Notes: generated by a model from the sequence alone, not told the origin. A DNA stretch of 64,000 nucleotides from Bradyrhizobium sp. AZCC 2262 (GCF_036924535.1 NZ_JAZHRT010000001.1:7440001-7504000), one strand, 5' to 3'; shown: positions 53,179 through 62,600, counted from the stretch's first letter. Made by a program: numbers and translations.

Positions 53179-54585
53179 ATGCAGGAACCATACAGCCAAG
53201 GCGAAAAATACTGGGTGCTCGGCGTCACGGCGCTGGCATCGTTCATGATGGCGCTGGATGCGATGATCATCACCACGGCGTTTGCCGCCATCCGCGCCGA
53301 TTTCAGCAGCCCGGTCGAGACGCTGCAATGGACCGTCAACGCCTTCAACCTGACCTTTGCCGTTCTGCTCCTGACCGGAGCCGCGCTCGGCGACCGGTTC
53401 GGGCGCCGACGGATGTTCGCAGCCGGCATCGCCCTGTTCACGCTGGCTTCGATCGCGTGTGCGCTCGCAGACACCGCCGTTGCGCTGATCGCGGCGCGCG
53501 CCACGCAGGGCGCCGGCGCCGCGCTGGTTATGCCGCTCGCGATGGCGATCGTCAGCGGCGCCTTCGGGCGCGAGGAGCGCGCGCGGGCGCTCGGCATTTT
53601 CTCTGGAATCACTGGCCTGGCCCTGATCATCGGCCCCGCCATCGGCGGCTTCATCACCGAGAGTTTTGGATGGCGCTGGATCTTCTGGATCAACCTGCCG
53701 ATCGGCCTGATCGCGGTCGCGCTGGTGGCGACGCGGCTGCGCGAAAGCTTTGGTCCCGTGGCGCCACTGGACATTCCGGGACTGCTGCTGGTCGCGGTCG
53801 CGGCTCTGGCGCTAGTATGGGCGCTGCTGCGCGGCAATGTTGCGGGCTGGGGCAGTCCCGAGGTCATTACGGCGCTCGCCGCAGGCCTGCTGTTTGCGAT
53901 CGCCTTCGTCGCCCGGGAGCTATGGGCATCAGCGCCGATGGTGCCGATGCGGTTGTTTGGATCTCGCGCGTTCGCGGCGGGCGTTACCGCCAGCTTCCTG
54001 TTCTATGCCGCGATGTATGGCGTGCTGTTCCTGTTGCCGCAATTTTTGCAAGTCACGCTTGGCTTCGGCCCGTTCGATGCCGGGCTGCGGCTGCTGCCCT
54101 GGACCGCAACGCTGTTCGTGACCGCGCCGATAGCGGGGGCCGCCGTCAGCCGGTTCGGCGAACGGAGGCTGGTGGTGGCCGGATTGTCGATGCAGGCCAT
54201 CGGCCTTGGCTGGATCGCCGGCATCGTCGCGCCCGATCTCAGCTATCTGGCGCTTGTTGCGCCGCTGGTGCTGGCCGGCACCGGCGTTTCGATGGCGATG
54301 CCGGCGGCACAGAACGCGATCCTCGGTTCAGTAGCCGTGACCGAAATGGGCAAGGCCTCCGGTATCTTCAACATGGGGCGTTTTTTCGGCGGCATGTTCG
54401 GCATCGCAGCGCTGGTCGCGACCTTCTCCTCAAACGGCGCGATCGATACACCAGCGCATTTCTCGACCGGCTTCGCCGCGGCGATGACGGTCGCGGCCAC
54501 GCTCTCGCTGCTCGGCGCTTTGGCAGGTCTTTGCCTGCCGGCGCGGCAGCGCGTGCCTGCGTCGCCGAGGCCGCAGAACGCCTGA
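53179..54585 (+). CDS. MFS transporter, DHA2 (14-helix) type
   Basis: A 468-residue inner-membrane drug/H+ antiporter family protein. Motif A-like GDRFGRRRMFAAG (about 73-85) follows helix 2, with motif C-like GPAIGGFI near 155-162 and WRWIFWINLPIG (about 169-180), a DHA2 hallmark. Fourteen hydrophobic stretches can be traced. The ATG at 53179 follows AGCGGAG. It is divergent from an ECF sigma factor operon and may be under its control. It likely exports a toxic organic compound; the substrate is unknown. Confidence 0.88.
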   Translation: MQEPYSQGEKYWVLGVTALASFMMALDAMIITTAFAAIRADFSSPVETLQWTVNAFNLTFAVLLLTGAALGDRFGRRRMFAAGIALFTLASIACALADTAVALIAARATQGAGAALVMPLAMAIVSGAFGREERARALGIFSGITGLALIIGPAIGGFITESFGWRWIFWINLPIGLIAVALVATRLRESFGPVAPLDIPGLLLVAVAALALVWALLRGNVAGWGSPEVITALAAGLLFAIAFVARELWASAPMVPMRLFGSRAFAAGVTASFLFYAAMYGVLFLLPQFLQVTLGFGPFDAGLRLLPWTATLFVTAPIAGAAVSRFGERRLVVAGLSMQAIGLGWIAGIVAPDLSYLALVAPLVLAGTGVSMAMPAAQNAILGSVAVTEMGKASGIFNMGRFFGGMFGIAALVATFSSNGAIDTPAHFSTGFAAAMTVAATLSLLGALAGLCLPARQRVPASPRPQNA

Positions 54586-54698
54586 CATCGCCGGCGATAC
54601 GCTTTCGCTATCGACCGATTGGTAAACACGCCTTGGATCGGGCCTGCGAATGACTACATAATCAGCGTCAGAAGACATCTGAACCGAGGCCGCACCGC

Positions 54699-55973
54699 AT
54701 GACCACAGCGCCGAAACAGCCTCATCACGTGGTGATCGTCGGCGCCGGTTTCGGCGGGCTGGAGGCGGCCTTCGGCCTCGCCGGCGCGCCGGTCAAGATC
54801 ACGCTGATCGATCGCCGCAACCATCATCTGTTCCAGCCGCTGCTCTACCAGGTCGCGACCGCTTCGCTGGCGACGTCGGAAATCGCCTGGCCGATCCGCT
54901 ACCTGCTGCGCGGACGCAAGGAGGTGACGACGCTGTTCGCAAATGTCAGCGGCGTCGATGCTGCGGGCAAGCGCGTGCTGCTCGATGACGGCGATGCGCT
55001 GGCCTATGACACGCTGGTGCTCGCCACCGGCGCCCGCCATGCCTATTTCGGCCACGACGAATGGGAGCCGTTCGCGCCGGGCCTGAAAACGCTGGAGGAC
55101 GCCACGACGCTCCGACGCCGCATCCTTGTCGCCTTCGAGCGCGCCGAGCGCGAGACCGATCCGGCGCGGCGCGCGGCGCTGTTGACCTTCGTCATCATCG
55201 GCGCCGGCCCCACCGGCGTCGAAATGGCCGGAACCATCGCCGACCTCGCCAAGGACACGCTGCCGCCGGATTTTCGCAACATCGACACCCACAAGACCCG
55301 CGTCGTGTTGGTCGAGGCCGGCCCGCGCGTGCTCGCAGGCTTTCCCGAGGATCTCTCCGCCTATGCGCAGCGCTCGCTGGAGGAGATCGGCGTCGAGGTG
55401 GTGCTGGGGCAGCCCGTCACCGAATGCGCCATCGATGGCGTGGTCTATGGCGGCAACAAGCTGGAGGCCAGAACCATCGTCTGGGCCGCCGGCGTGCGCG
55501 CCTCGCGCGCGGCGGAATGGCTGAACGCACCCGCCGACCGCGCCTACCGTTTGAAAGTCGAGCCCGATCTCACCGTGCCCGGCCATCCCGACATCTTTGC
55601 CGTTGGCGATACCGTGACGATCGCAGGCCCCGACGGCAATCCCGTGCCCGGCATTGCGCCGGCGGCGAAACAGCAGGGGCGCTACGTGGCGGCGCTGATC
55701 AAGGCGCGGCTCGGCGGCGGCACGCTGCCGCCGTTCCGCTACAAGCATGCCGGCAGCCTCGCGCAGATCGGCAAGAAAAAGGCGGTGATCGATTTCGGCT
55801 GGATGAAGATGCGCGGCAATCTCGCCTGGTGGATCTGGGGCCTCGCCCACATCTACTTCCTGATCGGCTTGCGCAACCGGCTCAGCGTCGCGCTGAGTTG
55901 GCTATGGATCCACGCCCGCGACCAGCGCGCCGCGCGGCTGATCACGCAGGGCTCGAGCAAGGTCACGGGCTAG
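54699..55973 (+). CDS. ndh: Type II NADH dehydrogenase
   Basis: A 424-residue flavoprotein of the NDH-2 family that passes electrons from NADH to quinone without pumping protons. The FAD motif VVIVGAGFGGLEAA (about 11-24), LFQPLLYQVATASL (about 44-57, a strong NDH-2 mark), the NADH motif FVIIGAGPTGVEMAG (about 166-180), and FAVGDTVTI (FAD ribityl site) are intact. The C-terminal part has WWIWGLAHIYFLIG, a membrane-binding amphipathic region. It is convergent with the tannase gene, with one base between the stop codons. Confidence 0.88.
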   Translation: MTTAPKQPHHVVIVGAGFGGLEAAFGLAGAPVKITLIDRRNHHLFQPLLYQVATASLATSEIAWPIRYLLRGRKEVTTLFANVSGVDAAGKRVLLDDGDALAYDTLVLATGARHAYFGHDEWEPFAPGLKTLEDATTLRRRILVAFERAERETDPARRAALLTFVIIGAGPTGVEMAGTIADLAKDTLPPDFRNIDTHKTRVVLVEAGPRVLAGFPEDLSAYAQRSLEEIGVEVVLGQPVTECAIDGVVYGGNKLEARTIVWAAGVRASRAAEWLNAPADRAYRLKVEPDLTVPGHPDIFAVGDTVTIAGPDGNPVPGIAPAAKQQGRYVAALIKARLGGGTLPPFRYKHAGSLAQIGKKKAVIDFGWMKMRGNLAWWIWGLAHIYFLIGLRNRLSVALSWLWIHARDQRAARLITQGSSKVTG

Positions 55974-55974
55974 A

Positions 55975-57651
55975 TTACGGCGCGCAGGCAAAACTTGCTG
56001 CGCGATTGATTTCTCCCGATTTGTAATGCGGCCATGCCGGCCATTGGCACAAGGGCAGCGCGCGCGTCGCTTCAAACGCCGGCGCTTCGACTTTCTGCTC
56101 GGTCACTTCGAGATCGCCGGGCGCCTTGCCATTCTCGACCCAGTCGACCAGCACGGCCAGCATGTCGACATTGGCGGGCGCGCCGGAGCCGACATGATCG
56201 ACGCCGGGCGCCGTGTAGAGCCGGGCGAATTCCGCCGTCTTCTCCTTGCCCAGCTTGCGCTGCACGTTTTCGAAGTAGCGGATTCCTGCATAGGGGCTCT
56301 GGGCGTAGTCGGCCATGTGCTCGAGGACGACGAGCTTGCCGCCACGCGCGGCAAAGCGGCTCAGATCCGGATTGGTCGAATCCATCAATCGCGACACTTG
56401 AAGCAGGCGCTCCTTGTGCTCTTCAGGCTTGTATGTCGTGACGTCGAGCTTCGGATCGCGCGCAAACACATACTGGATGCCGCCCGCGCCGTAGATCCAG
56501 GCAATGCCGTTGGCCGGCACCGGCGGCTGCGCCGGCGCCGCCTTGCCGACCCACCAGGAAATCCAGCCGCCGGTCGGACCGAAGGCAGGCGTGTTTTCGC
56601 CCGAGACGCCCCAGCCGGGATAATCATCAAGGCCGTTCTCCAGCGCAAAGGAGAACTTGTAGGTCGAATGAAGCGTCTTGATCGCCGCGATCTGCGGATC
56701 GGTCAGGCACGCGTCGCCGCTCTGGCCCGCGGCGCAGCGCAGTGAGTCCGGCTGGAATTTCGCCTTGCAGCCAACCGGATCCAGAACGAGCAAATCCTCG
56801 GCGCCATCGGCCTTGTCGCAAGCCTGCAGCACCGCCTTGGCAACGAGTTCGACCTGGGCAGGACGAATCCAGCCCTCCCCCATCGTTGCGAGCCCCGAGC
56901 GCGTCCCGGCATGCTGCAATCCAACCCAGTTGATGACGGGCACGCGGGCAAAGATGCCGTCAAAGTCGTCCGGATAACGCTGCGCCATCGTCAGCGCCTC
57001 GCGGCCGCCCTCCGACGATCCCATGAAATACAGTTTTGAAGGCGGGTTACCGTAGGCGCGCTCCATCAGCGCAACGGCGGCATCCCGCACCCGCTTGTAG
57101 GATCGATGCGCAAAATTCTCGAACGCCTCGTCGTTGAGCGCAAACACCTGCGGCGGCTCGCCCTGTTTGGTTTCGTGGCCGGAATCCGTGCCGTAGGTGA
57201 CAAAGCCGCGCGCCAGCGGCGAAGGCGCGCCGAACGGATAGGCCGGCGGCAGACCGAGGCCGGTGATCAGCACGCCGTTGAAGCCGCCACCGCCATATTG
57301 CAGCGAGCGGCCGTTCCATTCGACCGGGAGGTTCACCTGGAATTTGATTGGCGGTGCATTCGGATCGGCCGGGGCGATCTGGCCGAGGACTTTGCAGAAT
57401 TCCGGATTGGCCGGGGTAACGCGTGCCGCTGGCGTCGGTCCTCTTTCGATGACTGCAAGCGGTGCAGGTGCGATCATGGAGGCGGATTCGACCCGGACGG
57501 CATTATCGGTCGGCCGGATAAGATCGCTGCAGGTCGCGGCCGGCTCGCCGGTCATTTTCGCGGCCATCGCATCCGCACTAACGAGCGAGGTCGCAGCGAG
57601 CAGCGCGGCCAACTGAGTCCACGCGCGCATATCGAGCTTGAAGTGTTGCAT
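55975..57651 (-). CDS. Exported tannase/feruloyl esterase family protein
   Basis: A 558-residue secreted hydrolase of the tannase/feruloyl esterase family. The signal peptide is about residues 1-30 (SADAMAA). Motifs: LQYGGGGFNGVL (oxyanion region), GTDSGHE, nucleophile GSSEGGREA (GxSxGG), the long lid with paired Cys, and the catalytic His in APGVDHVGSG. It releases hydroxycinnamic or gallic acid from plant esters. ATG 57651 fits the signal peptide. With the feruloyl-CoA synthetase at the window end it suggests use of plant phenolic esters. Confidence 0.85.
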   Translation of the reverse strand: MQHFKLDMRAWTQLAALLAATSLVSADAMAAKMTGEPAATCSDLIRPTDNAVRVESASMIAPAPLAVIERGPTPAARVTPANPEFCKVLGQIAPADPNAPPIKFQVNLPVEWNGRSLQYGGGGFNGVLITGLGLPPAYPFGAPSPLARGFVTYGTDSGHETKQGEPPQVFALNDEAFENFAHRSYKRVRDAAVALMERAYGNPPSKLYFMGSSEGGREALTMAQRYPDDFDGIFARVPVINWVGLQHAGTRSGLATMGEGWIRPAQVELVAKAVLQACDKADGAEDLLVLDPVGCKAKFQPDSLRCAAGQSGDACLTDPQIAAIKTLHSTYKFSFALENGLDDYPGWGVSGENTPAFGPTGGWISWWVGKAAPAQPPVPANGIAWIYGAGGIQYVFARDPKLDVTTYKPEEHKERLLQVSRLMDSTNPDLSRFAARGGKLVVLEHMADYAQSPYAGIRYFENVQRKLGKEKTAEFARLYTAPGVDHVGSGAPANVDMLAVLVDWVENGKAPGDLEVTEQKVEAPAFEATRALPLCQWPAWPHYKSGEINRAASFACAP

Positions 57652-57778
57652 CGTTTCCCCCGCTATCATCTTGCAGCCGCGTTTTGGCCGGCCGTCATGC
57701 CTACAATGGTTCGCGCGATGCGGACGTCAATCGAAATAAGAACGAGCGGCGTCGACGTCTGATATCCGTTATGCGGCG

Positions 57779-57878
57779 CCCCCACCCATAGCCGATGCTT
57801 CGCATCGGCGTCATCTTGAAGAACGGCGGCCAGAGGCCGCCTATGCCTCCCCCGCAAGCGCGGGAGAGGGAGGGGAAG
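57779..57878. repeat. Cluster of short hairpins after the substrate-binding gene
   Basis: GCCGATGCTTCGCATCGGC, GGCGGCCAGAGGCCGCC and CCTCCCCCGCAAGCGCGGGAG/GAGGGAGGGG form three consecutive hairpins right after the stop at 57881. The last is like the palindrome at 13264. Together they probably end transcription. Confidence 0.6.
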
Positions 57879-57880
57879 CG

Positions 57881-59092
57881 TCACTTCACCAGCGAGCAGC
57901 CGCCGTCGGCGAGCGGGCGGAACGCCTGGTCGGCCGGAATGGTCGAAACCAGCTTGTAATAGTCGTACGGATATTTCGACTCTTCCGGCTTCTTTACTTC
58001 GAACAGGTACATCGGGTGAATGACGCGGCCGTCCTGGCGGATGGTGACGTCGCCGAACAATTTGTCCTTGCCCTTGAACTTCTTCATCTCAGGCACCGCA
58101 TCCTTGGCATGATCGCTGCCGGTCGCGGCCACCGCGTTGAGATAGGCGAGCGTCGAGGCATAGACGCCAGCCTGGTTGCCGCTCGGCATCTTGCCGTTCA
58201 TGCCCGGCCGCGCCGCGAAGCGTTTTGCAAACGCGCGGGTATCATCGTCCATGTCCCAATAGAAGGCTTCGAGAAGCTGCAGGCCCTGCGCGACCTTCAA
58301 TCCCATGCCGTGGACGTCGTTGACGAACAGCAGGAACGCCACCATGGTCTGGCCGCTCTGCTGGATGCCGAACTCGTTGGCCTGCTTGACCGCGTTGATG
58401 GTGTCGCCGCCGGCATTGGCAAGACCGATCACCTTGGATTTGGAATTTTGCGCCTGCAGCAGGAAGGAGGCGAAATCCGAGGTGCCGAGCGGATGCTTGC
58501 TCGAACCCAGCACCTTGCCGCCGTGCTTCTCGATGTAGTTGGTGGCTTCCGCCTCGATACCCTTGCCGAGCGCGTAGTCGACCGTGACGAAGTACCAGTC
58601 CTTGCCGCCGCGTGCCATCATCGCCGCCGCTGTCGTGTTGCCGGTCGCCCAGGCGTCGTTGACCCATTGGATGGTGTTGGGCGAACAGGCCTTGCCGGTG
58701 AGATCGGAACTGGCGGTGGACGACGCCAGGAACGTCATCCGCGAATCCCGCAGCAGCGAATTGATGGAAAGACCGACGGCCGAATTCGGCACGTCGACGA
58801 TGGCGTCGACACCTTCGACATCGAGCCATTTGCGCGCGATCGCCTGTCCGACATCGGCCTTGTTCTGGTGATCGGCATAGACGATTTCGACCTTGATGCC
58901 CTTGCCGCCGCCGTTGAAATCTTCCGCCGCCATGCGGGCGGCTTCCACCGAACCCATGCCGTTGGTATCCTGGAAGATGCCGGAGATGTCGTTGAGCACG
59001 CCGACGCGGACGACGTTATCGGAAATCTCCGCACGCGCCGCGTTCGTCGCGAACGACAAGGCCAGCGCCAGACCCAATCCTAAACCCCGCAT
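57881..59092 (-). CDS. Orphan ABC transporter substrate-binding protein (type I fold)
   Basis: A 403-residue periplasmic binding protein. Signal peptide residues 1-19 (LALALSFATNAARAE). The mature part starts VVRVGVLNDISGIFQDTNGMGS and shares its layout with the protein at 61277 (ADHQNKADVG, DVPNSAVGL, LGTSDFASFLLQAQ, GCSLVK at the end). ATG 59092 has a GGAGGAG Shine-Dalgarno. No permease or ATPase genes adjoin, so it must use a remote transporter. Relatives near aromatic genes in Rhodopseudomonas bind aromatic acids such as p-coumarate; an aromatic ligand is likely here. Confidence 0.85.
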   Translation of the reverse strand: MRGLGLGLALALSFATNAARAEISDNVVRVGVLNDISGIFQDTNGMGSVEAARMAAEDFNGGGKGIKVEIVYADHQNKADVGQAIARKWLDVEGVDAIVDVPNSAVGLSINSLLRDSRMTFLASSTASSDLTGKACSPNTIQWVNDAWATGNTTAAAMMARGGKDWYFVTVDYALGKGIEAEATNYIEKHGGKVLGSSKHPLGTSDFASFLLQAQNSKSKVIGLANAGGDTINAVKQANEFGIQQSGQTMVAFLLFVNDVHGMGLKVAQGLQLLEAFYWDMDDDTRAFAKRFAARPGMNGKMPSGNQAGVYASTLAYLNAVAATGSDHAKDAVPEMKKFKGKDKLFGDVTIRQDGRVIHPMYLFEVKKPEESKYPYDYYKLVSTIPADQAFRPLADGGCSLVK

Positions 59093-59198
59093 TGTTTTCT
59101 CCTCCGATGTTGATTGAGCGTTCCCGGACTTTCGCCGGGTTTGCGATTGGCGCGACGCGCCGCTGGAGCTGCCGATCAGATGCCGGGGATGGTATCCG

Positions 59199-60410
59199 TC
59201 AGGCCGCGGAAATAGTGATCGGAAGACTGTCCAGACCACGCAGCGTGTTGTTGTAGCGGCGCTTCACGGGTCCAGTGATCTCGATGCTGCCGACCCGGCG
59301 GGCGATGGCCGCCATCATCACTTCGCCTTCGAGGCGCGCGACAAGCTGGCCGACGCACATGTGAATGCCTGAGCCGTAGCCGACATGGCCCGATGCGCGG
59401 CGGGTGATGTCGTAACGATCGGCATCTTCCCAGCGGCGCGGATCGCGATTGGCGGCCCCAAGGAACATCAGAACCTTCTCGCCCTCGCCGATCACGTGTC
59501 CGCCAAGCTCGACTTCGCGCGTCGTGGTACGGAAGAAGGTCTGCACCGGGCTTTCGAAGCGGACCGCTTCCTCGAAGGCATTGCGTGCCAGCGTGGGATC
59601 GCTGCGCAGCTTTGCCAGTTGTTCCGGAAAACGCGCGAGGCAATAGACGGCGGCACCGATGCCGTAGACGGTGGTATCGAGCCCGGCCGACAGCAGCGAC
59701 CGCACCAGAAGCGGGGCTTCCTCATGGGTGATTTCGCCGGCATCGGCGCGGGCATGGATGCAGGCGCCGAAGCCGCCGGGGACGAGATTCTCGCGTTGGC
59801 ATTGTTCGGCGACATAGGCCTGATGCGGCGCTGAGCGCTCGATCGCCTCCTGGCGCAACTGGTTCGGCGGCCCGAACGCGTTGAACACCAGGCTGGCATA
59901 GGGCAGCAGATGCTCGCGCCCTTCCTGCTTCAGTCCGAGCGCATCGGGGAAGACCGACAAGGGATAAGCTTCCGCAAGATCGGTGATGGCATCGAAGCTG
60001 CCGCGCGAGAGCAGCTTATCGACCTTGGCTTCGGCCAATGCGGTGAAATGAGCGCGCAACGGCTTCATAGCGGTGGCCGACAGCACCTGATTCAGCACCG
60101 CGCGTGTTCGGGTGTGGGCCGGAGGGTCCGCCTCCAGGATGATGCTTTGCGGGCGCCACGGCTTCTCCTTGGCAAAATCGCTTAAACCCACGCCACGGCC
60201 CGAGCAGAACGTCAGGGGATCGTGGAGGACGCCATGCACCTCGGCATAGCGCGCCACGCCATAGATGCCCCACTTGGCGAGCCACACCACTGGTCCGGCC
60301 TCGCGCAAGACCTGGTGAATCGTGTGCATATCGTCGAAGAACCCGGTCGAGAACGGGTCGACGTCGAGGCTCGGGACGCCGGTCGGCGCTGCTTGATCGG
60401 TCGCGCTCAT
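59199..60410 (-). CDS. Cytochrome P450, CYP199A-like
   Basis: A 403-residue soluble P450. I recognise it as close to the CYP199A family, whose members demethylate 4-methoxybenzoate and related para-substituted benzoates. Motifs: I-helix AGLDTT (242-247), ExxR at 281-284 (EAVR), and the heme loop GSGIHMCVGQ with C352. KWGIYGVARYAEV and LILEADPPAHT-like blocks fit CYP199A. ATG 60410 follows CAGGAG. The usual ferredoxin gene beside CYP199A2 is absent; a substrate-binding gene lies downstream instead. It is divergent from a MarR gene. Product 4-hydroxybenzoate would enter ring cleavage. Confidence 0.88.
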   Translation of the reverse strand: MSATDQAAPTGVPSLDVDPFSTGFFDDMHTIHQVLREAGPVVWLAKWGIYGVARYAEVHGVLHDPLTFCSGRGVGLSDFAKEKPWRPQSIILEADPPAHTRTRAVLNQVLSATAMKPLRAHFTALAEAKVDKLLSRGSFDAITDLAEAYPLSVFPDALGLKQEGREHLLPYASLVFNAFGPPNQLRQEAIERSAPHQAYVAEQCQRENLVPGGFGACIHARADAGEITHEEAPLLVRSLLSAGLDTTVYGIGAAVYCLARFPEQLAKLRSDPTLARNAFEEAVRFESPVQTFFRTTTREVELGGHVIGEGEKVLMFLGAANRDPRRWEDADRYDITRRASGHVGYGSGIHMCVGQLVARLEGEVMMAAIARRVGSIEITGPVKRRYNNTLRGLDSLPITISAA

Positions 60411-60490
60411 GTGGGTCTCCTGCATAATGTGCTTGCAGAGCGGTGTGCGCTGTCTCTATGTCTGGAACGCTGGAGCGGCTTCGGAAGAGC

Positions 60491-61021
60491 ATGAGCAGGA
60501 ACAGACAGGCGCGCGTGCCCCGCGCGGGCGCGGCAGGCAGGAGCGGACGGGCCGAACAGGTGCTCGACCTCGACCGTTATGTTCCGGCGCTCATCACCTT
60601 CATCGCCAACAAATTGTCGCGCAGCGCGACCGTGGTCTATCAGAAGCGCTTTGGCGTCAACGTCACGGAATGGCGGATCCTGTCGCTGCTGGCGATCGAG
60701 CCGGAGATTTCCGCGGCCCGCATCTGCCATGTGATCGGCTTCGACAAGGGGCCGGTCAGCCGGACGCTGGGCGGCATGGAGGAGCGCGGGCTGGTCAGCA
60801 TCCGGGCCGACCGGCAGGACGGGCGCACCCATTCGATCTCGCTGACCGCAAAGGGATTTACCACCCACGACCAGGTCATCGCGGTCGCGCTCGAGCGTGA
60901 ACGCCGCCTGCTCTCCTGCCTGAACAAGCCGGAGCGGGAAACCCTGATCGGGCTGCTGCTGCGGGTTCACGGCAATCTCGACGCCGTGAAAGGCGCGGGC
61001 GAAGTCGACACCCGGGACTGA
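60491..61021 (+). CDS. MarR family regulator (next to CYP199A)
   Basis: A 176-residue winged-helix regulator. The core runs from LITFIANKLSRSATVVYQ through VTEWRILSLLAI and the recognition helix KGPVSRTLGGMEERGL to the wing DRQDGRTHSISLTAKG. The start is uncertain; ATG 60491 follows CGGAAGAG, and in-frame starts at 60458 and 60443 would lengthen the basic N-terminus. It is divergent from the P450 gene (80-bp gap), so autoregulation and P450 control are likely. No clear dyad was found in that gap. Confidence 0.85.
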   Translation: MSRNRQARVPRAGAAGRSGRAEQVLDLDRYVPALITFIANKLSRSATVVYQKRFGVNVTEWRILSLLAIEPEISAARICHVIGFDKGPVSRTLGGMEERGLVSIRADRQDGRTHSISLTAKGFTTHDQVIAVALERERRLLSCLNKPERETLIGLLLRVHGNLDAVKGAGEVDTRD

Positions 61022-61194
61022 GCCGAACGCATTGGCCGGGCCTCGCTGAACGCCGCCGCCATCGCATCGCGTACGCAGTACCGCACTGTGTCGTGACGAG
61101 CCGACACGCCCAAGCATCTGTTTCTCCCTGCGCGGCCCGGCAATCTCTGTGCTCTACAATCGGCCGCTTGTCGAAAACAGGCTCGCACAAATTA

Positions 61195-61208
61195 GTTGCC
61201 TTAGCAAC
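61195..61208. promoter_or_regulatory. MarR-like dyad in a convergent gap
   Basis: GTTGC (61195-61199) and GCAAC (61204-61208) flank CTTA, within TTAGTTGCCTTAGCAACAT. The pattern is that of a MarR operator, but the gap lies between the 3' ends of two genes. It may be left from a lost promoter. The rest of 61022-61276 holds nothing recognisable. Confidence 0.35.
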
Positions 61209-61276
61209 ATATACGACGAACCCCCATGGTCGATTTCCGGCTCCCGTCGGTTCCTGCCGGCAGCAAGCCGATCAGA

Positions 61277-62488
61277 TTATTTCTTGACCAGCGGGCAGTT
61301 GCCCTCGCTTTCGGGGCGAAACGCCTGATCACCGGGAATGGTTGCGACGACCTTCAGCAGGTCCCATTTCGACGTGGACTCGTCGGGCTTCTTGACCTCC
61401 AGCAGATAGAACGGATGAATCTTGCGCCCGTCGCTGCGAATAGTTCCCTTGCCGAACAGCGGATCGTCTGTCGGCATCGCCTTCATCGCCGCGACCACGG
61501 CCTTGCCGTCGGCGGCGCCGCCGACCTTGTCGACCGCTTTCAGGTAATGCAGCACGGATGCATAGACGCCGGCCTGCATGTCATTCGGATAATTCTTCTG
61601 CGGATGGCGTTCGGCGAACCGCCTGGCGAAGGCGCGCGTGCCGTCGTTCAAATCCCAGTAGAACGGATTCATGATCTGCGCGCCCTGCGCCGCCTTCAGG
61701 CCGAGCGCGGGAATTCCGTTCATGCCGAGGATCAGCCCGACCAGCTTCTGCTTCTGCGTCAGCCCGAATTCCGCCGCCTGCTTGATCGAGGTGATGGTGT
61801 CGTCGCCCGCATTGGCGACGCCGACGATGTCAGCGCCCGAGGCCTGCGCCTGCAGCAGGAAGGATGCGTAGTCGGCGGTGCCGAGCGGATGGCGTACGGC
61901 GCCGAGCACTTCTCCGCCCGCCGCCTTGACGCCTTCCATCGCCTGCTTCTCCAGATCGTGGCCGAAGGCGTAATCGGCGGTCAGGAAGAACCATTTCTTG
62001 CCGCCCTGCGCGACCACGGCTTTGCCGAGCCCGCGGCCATAGGCGTAGGTGTCGTAGGTCCAGTGCACGGTATTTGGCGTGCACTTTTCGCCGGTGAGCA
62101 GCGCGGTGCCGGCGCCGGAGCCGATGAAGACCTTGTTCTTCTGCTCGCTCATATTGGCGACCGCGAGCGCAATCGCCGAGTTCGGCAGATCGAAGATGGC
62201 GTCGATGTTTTCGGTGTCGTACCAGCGCCGTGCGATGCCGACGCCGACATCGGTCTTGTTCTGGTGATCGGCGGTGATGATTTCGACGGGCTTGCCGGCG
62301 GCCTTGCCGCCATAATCCTCCACGGCCATTTGCGCTGATATGACCGAACCTATGCCCTGATAGGTCGAAAACACGCCCGACTGATCGTTGAGCACGCCGA
62401 TCCGGACGCGATCCTGGCCGAAAGCGGCGCTGACGAAGCTACCGCCGAGCGCGGCAACGAGCATTCCTGTGCGAAACGACTGTCGCAT
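61277..62488 (-). CDS. Orphan ABC transporter substrate-binding protein (type I fold), second copy
   Basis: A 403-residue periplasmic binding protein paralogous to the one at 57881: same length, the same opening RVRIGVLNDQSGVFSTYQGIGS, ADHQNKTDVG, DLPNSAIAL, LGTADYASFLLQAQ and closing GNCPLVKK. Signal peptide residues 1-24 (AAFGQ). No permease or ATPase gene adjoins. It is divergent from a MarR gene, and a perfect dyad lies between them, so it is probably repressed without substrate. The ligand is likely a hydroxycinnamate or benzoate; this is inference from context. Confidence 0.86.
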   Translation of the reverse strand: MRQSFRTGMLVAALGGSFVSAAFGQDRVRIGVLNDQSGVFSTYQGIGSVISAQMAVEDYGGKAAGKPVEIITADHQNKTDVGVGIARRWYDTENIDAIFDLPNSAIALAVANMSEQKNKVFIGSGAGTALLTGEKCTPNTVHWTYDTYAYGRGLGKAVVAQGGKKWFFLTADYAFGHDLEKQAMEGVKAAGGEVLGAVRHPLGTADYASFLLQAQASGADIVGVANAGDDTITSIKQAAEFGLTQKQKLVGLILGMNGIPALGLKAAQGAQIMNPFYWDLNDGTRAFARRFAERHPQKNYPNDMQAGVYASVLHYLKAVDKVGGAADGKAVVAAMKAMPTDDPLFGKGTIRSDGRKIHPFYLLEVKKPDESTSKWDLLKVVATIPGDQAFRPESEGNCPLVKK

Positions 62489-62539
62489 GCATTCCCTCCT
62501 TGTGTGGAAAAGGCGGCCTTCGCGACCACTTCGAAATTA

Positions 62540-62554
62540 CTTATAACTTATAAG
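62540..62554. promoter_or_regulatory. Perfect dyad, probable MarR operator
   Basis: CTTATAACTTATAAG is a perfect seven-base inverted repeat around one C. It lies 51 bases before the substrate-binding gene ATG and 46 before the MarR ATG, in their shared divergent promoter. Its A+T content stands out from the surroundings. Confidence 0.7.
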
Positions 62555-62600
62555 CATTTTGAGGATTGTCAATTCACGTAACGCCAAGCAAGCTGTTGCC

